Positions 8,135 through 13,077 of a DNA stretch of 13,077 nt are shown here, piece after piece (the stretch's first letter is position 1; every line of letters begins with the position of its first letter). The notes under the pieces were generated by a model. It saw nothing but the letters and a program-made list of their open reading frames with translations, searched no databases and was not told the DNA's origin. The DNA comes from Aureobasidium sp. EXF-3400 (lineage: Eukaryota > Ascomycota > Dothideomycetes > Dothideales > Saccotheciaceae): the NCBI GenBank assembly GCA_024195585.1, contig SWBL01000657.1, positions 1 through 13,077 of the forward strand, read 5' to 3'. Both the position numbers and the translations under genes were made by a program.

Positions 8135-9583
8135 ATGAACTCCTTGGCAAACTTCTTCTGCTCCATCGGAGCCAGAGCCGCAGTACGTGAAGCTGCGCCA
8201 ACTCACATACCCTCTTCGCAGACGGATCAGAAGGATGAGATAGACGCGACCGTCAAGAGCGTCAGCATCAATGCAGCTAAGGCCAGAAGACTCGACCGCT
8301 GGTTGGACAAGGTTGTTGCAATCTCGGGTTCGAACACTGTGTTGTTCTTCACTGTTGCGGCTCTAGTGGCTTGGGTGCTGGCTGGCATCAAGCTCTCAAA
8401 GAACACTGGCTGGCAAGTTGGAATCTCGGATGCGCAGGCCATCATCAACATGGTTTTCGATGCTTTCCTAGTGCGTCAGCAGTTGAACGCTCACGAGCAG
8501 GGCTTGGTCGTGGCTTGTCATCTGCAGTCCAGGACTCTGACTCACAAGAGAATGCTTTGCACATTGTCTCGCATGGAAAAGCCACAGCAGGCCAACTCGC
8601 TGCAACGCAACACACTGGAGGCACGTGCCGACCTTCCGACTGAGGACATGATTGGTAGATTCTGCAATGCAGTCTCTGCATTCATGGGGCATGTTGCAAC
8701 TGTCACTGCATATGTGGTTTGCATCATCATTTGGCTTGCCTTCGGACACTACCGCCACTGGTCTGATGTCTGGTTTTTCTATATCAACACTTCCACCTCC
8801 GCCCTCATGGTTTTCATGCTCGCTCTGCTTGCCAACGATCGCGAGCGACATGAGAAGTTTTTGAATCAATGTGCAACCAGGCTCATGACCGTCGACGCAA
8901 ACCTCGAAATTCTGCTCCGAGACATGACAAAAGACAGCATTGAAAACGAAGCAGTCATTATTGAGGCTTCGGCAGTCAGTAAACTTCAACGCGCCATCAA
9001 CTTCTACGCCGACTTGGTTGGAACATTGCTGGGTATCGCTTTGCTGACACTTATCCTGGTTGTCTGGATTGTCCTCGGTCCCGTCATGAAGTTTGACGCA
9101 AACTGGTGGTTGTTGATTGGCACATACGCAGGTCTCATCGGCATGAATGACGGGTTCGTACTCAAGAATCTGAGCAACGTATGCGCTCGTTACGAAGACA
9201 AGCACTATGAGCAGCAGATTCTTGACGACGCAGATCTAGTCGCTATCATCGGTGCCCCAAGCTCCCAGGCCAGTGAGAGTCAAGCTGTCACTCAAGCTGA
9301 CGTTCGCTTCTCCATTGCCATGGGGAACTTCTGTTCGCACGAATACACTGTGGCTGTCGGTCTGGTGTCTATCCTAGGTCTGCTACTTGTGGCTAGCTTG
9401 ATGCGCTGGAATGAACTGGGACAGATCATCTGCAATGTTCCCCCGAGCATCATCGAATCCTTCTTCACGCTCATCCTCATCACTGGACACAACATTGTGG
9501 ACAAGCAGAGACGTGCGAACTTGCAGAGTATCTATCAGAACAGACTTGACCTGATCTCCCACATCAGACAGTGGCAAGCTTAG
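8135..9583 (+). CDS. Fet4-type low-affinity iron/metal permease
   Basis: This is a multi-pass plasma-membrane transporter of the low-affinity iron permease family, which takes up Fe(II) and often Cu or Zn. It has 482 residues in one uninterrupted exon. The ATG at 8135 has A at -3 and begins MNSLANFF; the frame is open a little upstream but has no earlier ATG. After a polar N-terminus the family signature appears: RRLDRWLDKVVAISGS, then a membrane helix (VLFFTVAALVAWVLAG), WQVGISDAQAIINMVFDAFL and VRQQLNAHEQ. About eight membrane segments lie in pairs near residues 69-87, 97-112, 185-203, 214-233, 296-318, 325-345, 403-424 and 436-455. The pairs end in related polar motifs (LVRQQ, LANDRERHE, GMNDGFVLKN, GHNIVDKQRR), suggesting internal repeats. 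There is no frameshift or missing motif; it looks functional. It stands alone between gene-poor flanks, so its regulation cannot be read from the sequence. Confidence 0.9.
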   Translation: MNSLANFFCSIGARAAVREAAPTHIPSSQTDQKDEIDATVKSVSINAAKARRLDRWLDKVVAISGSNTVLFFTVAALVAWVLAGIKLSKNTGWQVGISDAQAIINMVFDAFLVRQQLNAHEQGLVVACHLQSRTLTHKRMLCTLSRMEKPQQANSLQRNTLEARADLPTEDMIGRFCNAVSAFMGHVATVTAYVVCIIIWLAFGHYRHWSDVWFFYINTSTSALMVFMLALLANDRERHEKFLNQCATRLMTVDANLEILLRDMTKDSIENEAVIIEASAVSKLQRAINFYADLVGTLLGIALLTLILVVWIVLGPVMKFDANWWLLIGTYAGLIGMNDGFVLKNLSNVCARYEDKHYEQQILDDADLVAIIGAPSSQASESQAVTQADVRFSIAMGNFCSHEYTVAVGLVSILGLLLVASLMRWNELGQIICNVPPSIIESFFTLILITGHNIVDKQRRANLQSIYQNRLDLISHIRQWQA

Positions 9584-10004
9584 ACAACGAGTGGCAGGAT
9601 TAGATTGGAAGGAGGGCATGGAGGATTAAACGAGGCCAGAGAGAGTTGAAAAAATTAAAACAAGATATATCCGGATAGCAATAGGGATCCATTGACTGGT
9701 TATGTAGCAATCAAATCGACGTTAGCAACACTACTCAACCTATCATACTGATCACTGGCTTAGCATCTCACTTAGCATGCTTGAGTCATATAAGACATAC
9801 GTTCCACACATTCTTTTCTTTTCCAAGACAGATTTTCTGTTGCTAAGATATCGCCGTTTAGTTTAGGTTTAACATACATCGCTCATATTGTACTTGGCTA
9901 GAAGTAGACCATCATTCCCCGAAGGAGAGGTTTAGCTAGCCCGTGCATAGGGATATTCTCGGACCTCAAGTGTTTCTCAAAATTCCATATAAAATGTAGA
10001 AAAT
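9584..10004. other. Intergenic sequence after the permease gene
   Basis: These 420 bases hold no gene. An A-rich stretch at about 9647-9668 (GAAAAAATTAAAACAAGA) follows the permease stop and may be part of its 3' untranslated region. No N-terminal amidohydrolase sequence, expected here if the LINE to the right had simply inserted into that gene, is visible. Confidence 0.5.
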
Positions 10005-10007
10005 TAA

Positions 10008-10020
10008 AGGGTTAGGGTTT
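10008..10020 (+). repeat. Telomere-like GGGTTAGGGTTT
   Basis: The bases read AGGGTTAGGGTTT, nearly two units of the TTAGGG telomere repeat used by most filamentous ascomycetes. A further TAGGGTTAG is at about 10080-10088. They lie 3' of the LINE relic's stop codon, with CCCTAA in the sense direction. With under two units this could be chance. Confidence 0.4.
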
Positions 10021-10151
10021 GCAAAACTTCAATAATCTACTATGTAAGCTGTCTAATGCTTAGGAACTATACTAGTACTATAGGGTTAGAGTGATTATGC
10101 AGATTGCGTCTTTATTAATATAGGAGAGTATATAGGAAAGGAGGAGTAGGC

Positions 10152-11497
10152 CTAGTTAATGCCGTATCCCATCCAGTTCCTTGCCCGTAGGCGGACAAGT
10201 AGGGTCGAAATGTACTTGTCTAGCCACTCGGCGATACTAGGGGAGAAGGATGGTTGCAATTCCTATAGGTCTGTAAGGTTCCCTTTCCTAGTAGGCCGCC
10301 TTGGCTTAGGATGAACGGTCTAAATGCTTGGCCTGGGACCCGGTATTCATTCTTCTTTGTCTTCTCCGTGCCGCCTAGGGTGGTGTATGGGTCCTTTCTA
10401 GCCGATTCCTTTGTAAGGGAGATGATAGAGACATCTAGGTAGACTGATCCCCGTGGATTATCGATCCGGATGTCTGTTCGGATATCCCTATAGTCTCCCC
10501 GTGGCTCTAGGAAGCCTTTGTTCTCTAGGTTTGTCTGGGGAGCTGTTGGCAGATCTTGTCATGTTTGACTACTGTCTAACGCGTTCTTGCCCGACAGGCG
10601 TCCTCATGGCCCAAAGTATAGGCCCTATTGCAGTGTCTGCAGATATCTTGCTCGTCTTCCGGGGCAGTAAGTAGGCGGATCGATAGGGCTGCGGCTATGT
10701 CCATATCTGCAAGGAGTAGGGGTTATGATGTTGGCAGGGCAGAGAGCCGTCTTCTTCCTAAGTAGGATCCGTTTTCTACCCGTACTGCCTCTTGCCCTTG
10801 TGAGAGTTTCTGCTGAACTCTAGCTAGGCGGGCTTTATGGAGCTTGTCTATTGCTGTCCGGTAGATATTCCTTGCAAGTCCGGTGTTTGAGGGATTGGAA
10901 TTCTAATATATCGGTAGGGGCTCGGGTTCTTGCTGTGTGTTCTGGATAAGGAAGTAGGATAGGCTGTGTTATTGGGTTCCGGTTGCCCTAGTCCTGCTTC
11001 TGCCCCTGGTTTGTTGTAAGTCGCCCTGGTCCTGCTGCGAGTCATCTAAGTCCTGTTTTAGGTTATCCTGGTCTTGCTGTAAGCCGTCCTCGTCCTGTTG
11101 CAGGTCGCCCTGGTCCTGTCGCAGGTCATCCCGAGCTGGCAGGTCCTCTGCCTCGGGCGTTGCACGGCTTGACGATGGGGAGAATTCTCATGGCAGTCTC
11201 CAGAATAGCTTTGGTGTAAGGATCTTCTGTAGGGTGGTGTCTGCAATTGCCTTGGAGTTCTGGAAGACCAGGTGGGCTGTCTCGGCACATAGGGTGATGC
11301 CTAGGCCTCCTAGCCTTGTCGGGAGGGCTACAAGGTCCTAACCAAGTGGCTTGTTATCATAGGATCCTTAGAGGTGTTTGACGATCTGTAATAGCCGCTG
11401 GTCGATATCCTGGAGTTCGTCCTGAAGGCCTTCTGGCTCTATCGTCCGGGGGAAGTAACGGAGTAGTGAGGTTGTACTTGCCTGTAGTAGTATTAAA
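10152..11497 (-). pseudogene. LINE ORF C-terminal part: post-RT region, heptad repeat, CCHC finger, restriction-like endonuclease-like module
   Basis: One frame can be followed from about 11497 to 10540. Visible in order are ALILLQAST and RYFPRTIEPEGLQDELQDID, then DLVALPTRLGGLGI (post-RT region of many LINEs), the Q/D heptad repeat, a basic helix (IDKLHKARLARVQQKL), and a finger CRHCNRAYTLGHEDAC (CX2CX7HX3C) followed by VVKHDKICQQL. After a frameshift near 10530 comes LEPRGDYRDIRTDIRID, VYLDVSIISLTKE, then KKNEYRVPGQAFRPFILSQG. After a second frameshift near 10270 comes SIAEWLDKYISTLLVRLR and a stop at 10152-10154. A finger with TLGH, then RHD/KHD, then a PD-(D/E)xK-like core with a downstream K..Y is the order in REL-ENDO domains of R2/CRE-type LINEs; here the P of PD is T. 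Seven in-frame stops lie at 11368, 11338, 11188, 10969, 10903, 10723 and 10576 (lowest base of each). Confidence 0.72.
11005..11130 (-). repeat. 21-bp tandem repeat, six units, encoding a Q/D-rich heptad
   Basis: Six in-phase units are seen on the minus strand, encoding DDLRQDQ, GDLQQDE, DGLQQDQ, DNLKQDL, DDSQQDQ and a last GDLQQ. The consensus is (D/G)(D/N/G)L(Q/K/R)QD(Q/E). Leu at a fixed heptad position with polar residues elsewhere suggests an extended helix or a single-face coiled coil. On the plus strand the unit reads close to GGTCCTGYYGCAGGTCRYCCT. The units have diverged by substitution but never by length, so they expanded while the frame was under selection. Confidence 0.85.
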
Positions 11498-12188
11498 GCA
11501 TGTACTCCTGCAGAGTTCTGCAAGGACAATAATCTGATCAGAAACGGTGGTTAAACGGTTTTGGCACATATGGTCAATCTCAAGCTTGAGAAAGATGTGC
11601 ACCTGCTCAGCGAATATGGCCTCGCTGTGGCTCACAATCCAGCAAGTAACTGTAAGCTGGTTTCAGGAATCGCTCCCGTTCCCGAACTTATGGATGGAAA
11701 CGTCAACGTGTCCTTGGGAACTGACGGTGCTCCTTACAACAATACCTACGATATGTTTCAGGAGATGCGATTAGTGGGTTTAACCCAGAAAGGAGTCAGG
11801 AGAGATGCCGCTGTAATGAGTGCCGACAAGACCTTAGAGACAGGCGACTGTCAACGGTGCCAGAGCTCTCGGCACAGAGGACAAGATCGGTAGCCTGGAG
11901 GTTGGAGAACTTGCGAATTTTGTGGTATTGCGTGGCGAGGGATTGCATTGTGCTCCTTTTGATCAAGAACAGATACTTCATGGTAGTGTCGATCTGATCA
12001 CTACTGTGGTGTATTCGTGCAATGATTCAGATGTCGAGAAGGTGGTAGTAAATGGCCAAGTCCTTGTTCAGAATCACAAGCTTGTTTGTGCTGATGAACA
12101 AGAGATATTACTCCAAGCACGGCAGGCGGCAAAGAGGATTCGAGACTCTGCTGGAGCCATAGCGAGGCAGACAAGAAATTATCTGTAG
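11498..12188 (+). pseudogene. Amidohydrolase (TrzA/AtzA/SsnA-type), C-terminal fragment, broken
   Basis: This is the C-terminal half of a metal-dependent hydrolase of the amidohydrolase superfamily (cytosine deaminase, chlorohydrolase and guanine-deaminase relatives). Recognisable coding starts at about 11501 (TPAEFCKDNNLIRNGG). It is interrupted by TAA at 11552-11554 and continues TVLAHMVNLKL, GLAVAHNPASNCKLVSGIAP, VNVSLGTDGAPYNNTYDM and FQEMRL. The GTDGA Asp is the metal-binding residue; the His in VAHNPASN is the family's usual one. An extra base between about 11840 and 11844 shifts the frame, after which ATVNGARALGTEDKIGSLEV and NFVVLRGEG run to the stop at 12186-12188. The N-terminal HxH metal site and about half the barrel are missing at the LINE junction. 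Substrate cannot be told. It lies about 90 bases from the nitrate reductase, tail to tail. Confidence 0.85.
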
Positions 12189-12280
12189 CTCTGGCACACA
12201 GAATTCTTCTTACGACTAGATAGTCTGGTGAAACCACCAAAAGGTAGTTGTAATTGCTCAAGCTGTATCAAAGGGCTGTT

Positions 12281-13077
12281 CTAGAAGCCAAACATGTCTT
12301 TACCTTCCTCATATCCCTATCAAGTGTTAGTGGGACCCTCTCAGAGAGGAAAATCAACATGAACTTACCCAATCGCGCAGTGCAGGCATAGCAGCCTTCT
12401 GTATCATAGCCGGAGGTCCACACAGGAATACAACATTCTTCTTGCCACTCTCCTTCTCAGGACCATAACTGTACTTCTTGATCTTGTCTGCATCGACATG
12501 ACCCTTCTCACCTTTCCAGTCATCAGAAGGGTGACTCAGAATGTGTTGGACCTCGAAGCTATCCTTGTGGTCTTTGGCGAACTTGTCTAGGTCCTCACGC
12601 AGCAAGATGGAGGACTCGTCTTTGTTAGCGTCCACGACCTTGATTTTCGTCTTGTCACTGTCGGTAGCCATGATCCTGGCGATCAATTGGTACCCAGGTG
12701 TGATACCAGAACCACCAAGGATGAGCGTGATGTTCTCGAACTGTTGCTCCTCGTCGAAGATCTCGAATTTGCCATCCCCAAGATATTTGATGTCGCCGGT
12801 AGGACCGCGGATCTCAACTTCCTCGCCTTCTTTCATGCAGTCAAGAATGTTGCTGAGGGCACCACCAGGCTGGTCGTCAGTCGGGAAATAGGTCTTGACC
12901 ACAAGGTTGAAAGTGCCGCCCTCAGTGTCTGCTCCGATGATAGGTGCAGTGGGTGTGTATGAGCGGACGAGCATCTTGTATGCGAGACAGTTGACTGATC
13001 GGTACGCCTTCGCTTGTTGCTAGAGACATGTTGATCGAGGTTCTTTGATGGAGGCACAGGATCCTTGACTTGACAAA
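12281..13077 (-). CDS. Assimilatory nitrate reductase, C-terminal FAD/NAD(P)H part (partial, runs off the window)
   Basis: Nitrate reductase reduces nitrate to nitrite in the cytosol, passing electrons from NAD(P)H through FAD, heme and molybdenum cofactor. Only the flavin/nucleotide half is in the window; the Mo and cytochrome b5 domains would lie beyond 13077. Visible are LVRSYTPT (FAD), QPGGALSNILD, EEVEIRGPTGDIKYLG, LILGGSGITPGYQLIARIM (nucleotide), KIKVVDANKDESSILLREDL and VFLCGPPAMIQKAAMPALRD. The last intron is clear: 12317-12368, GTAAGT donor, CTAAC branch, GATAG acceptor, 52 bases. The final exon, 12281-12316, encodes GYEEGKDMFGF, the family's usual end. Removing the intron is essential, as reading through adds VSSC and a stop. 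A second intron at about 12975-13027 is likely because the frame has a stop at 13020-13022; it would place QVKDPV before the RSYTP motif. The region looks intact. Confidence 0.92.
12317..12368 (-). other. Last intron of the nitrate reductase gene
   Basis: On the minus strand this runs GTAAGTTC ... CCCACTAACACTTGATAG. Donor, branch site and acceptor all match the ascomycete consensus, and splicing restores the conserved C-terminus in phase 0. Confidence 0.93.
12975..13027 (-). other. Probable upstream intron of the nitrate reductase gene
   Basis: A 53-base interval with a weak donor (GTCTCT), a branch-like GTCAAC and a TACAAG acceptor keeps frame between an exon ending VKDPVPPSKNLDQH and one starting MLVRSYTPT. 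The frame of the known exon has a TAG at 13020-13022, so some intron or break is needed here. The exact donor is uncertain. Confidence 0.45.

Larger units (their letters stand above)
10005..11497 (-). mobile_element. 5'-truncated LINE relic with an endonuclease-like C-terminus
   Basis: On the minus strand this encodes the region after the RT catalytic core and the C-terminus of a non-LTR retrotransposon that differs from the Tad1-like copy at 2140-6235. It runs from the 5' truncation at about 11497 (junction with amidohydrolase coding on the other strand) to the ORF stop at 10152-10154. A probable 3' untranslated region then extends to about 10005, where the sense strand reads AAACCCTAACCC. 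Truncation at the 5' end is usual for target-primed reverse transcription. No poly(A) tail or target-site duplication is obvious. The copy is inactive. Confidence 0.75.

Noticed and set aside
8468..9205. 245-codon minus-strand open frame
   Set aside because: It is antisense to the intact permease gene, has no recognisable domain and follows the permease's codon pattern.
8135..9583. Horizontal transfer of the permease gene
   Set aside because: Its codon use and layout look ordinary for an ascomycete and nothing in the flanks marks a transfer.
10453..10674. Plus-strand 73-codon frame
   Set aside because: It is antisense to the finger and endonuclease-like part of the minus-strand LINE relic.

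Overview
The window is typical of a filamentous ascomycete (Pezizomycotina-type) nuclear genome. It has short introns of about 50 bases with GTAAGT-like donors and CTAAC-like branch sites. It encodes a Fet4-type iron permease, an AIM6-type phosphodiesterase and a eukaryotic nitrate reductase. Between them lie decayed transposons of fungal type. I see no bacterial operons, CRISPR arrays, rRNA or convincing tRNA genes.

Layout. 1-980 is repeat debris: a candidate solo LTR with strong hairpins, then the N-terminal DNA-binding part of a pogo/Fot1-type transposase. 941-1768 (minus) holds an unrecognised secreted-precursor-like gene with a signal peptide and Kex2-type sites. About 2140-6235 (plus) is a nearly full set of domains of a Tad1-like LINE: ORF1 with zinc knuckles, then AP-endonuclease, reverse transcriptase and RNase H. 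It is broken by stops, frameshifts and an internal deletion. Its right end abuts a truncated AIM6-like gene (6233-6872, minus). 6873-8134 has no gene I can recognise. 8135-9583 (plus) is an intact Fet4-type low-affinity metal permease. About 10005-11497 (minus) is a 5'-truncated relic of a different LINE type. Its C-terminus has a CCHC finger followed by a restriction-like endonuclease-like module, preceded by an in-frame 21-base repeat encoding a Q/D-rich heptad. Its 5' end abuts the C-terminal half of a broken amidohydrolase gene (about 11498-12188, plus). The window ends in the FAD/NAD(P)H half of an assimilatory nitrate reductase (12281 to beyond 13077, minus).

Only the permease and the nitrate reductase look functional. 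The other host genes appear to have been truncated where they meet transposon relics. Many nonsense codons in the relics are of the kind made by C-to-T change at CpA or CpG, which fits repeat-induced point mutation (RIP) or methyl-C deamination. No coherent multi-gene system is visible. The most unusual items are the second LINE relic (heptad repeat, endonuclease-like C-terminus, telomere-like sequence at its 3' side) and the unrecognised Kex2-type secreted precursor.
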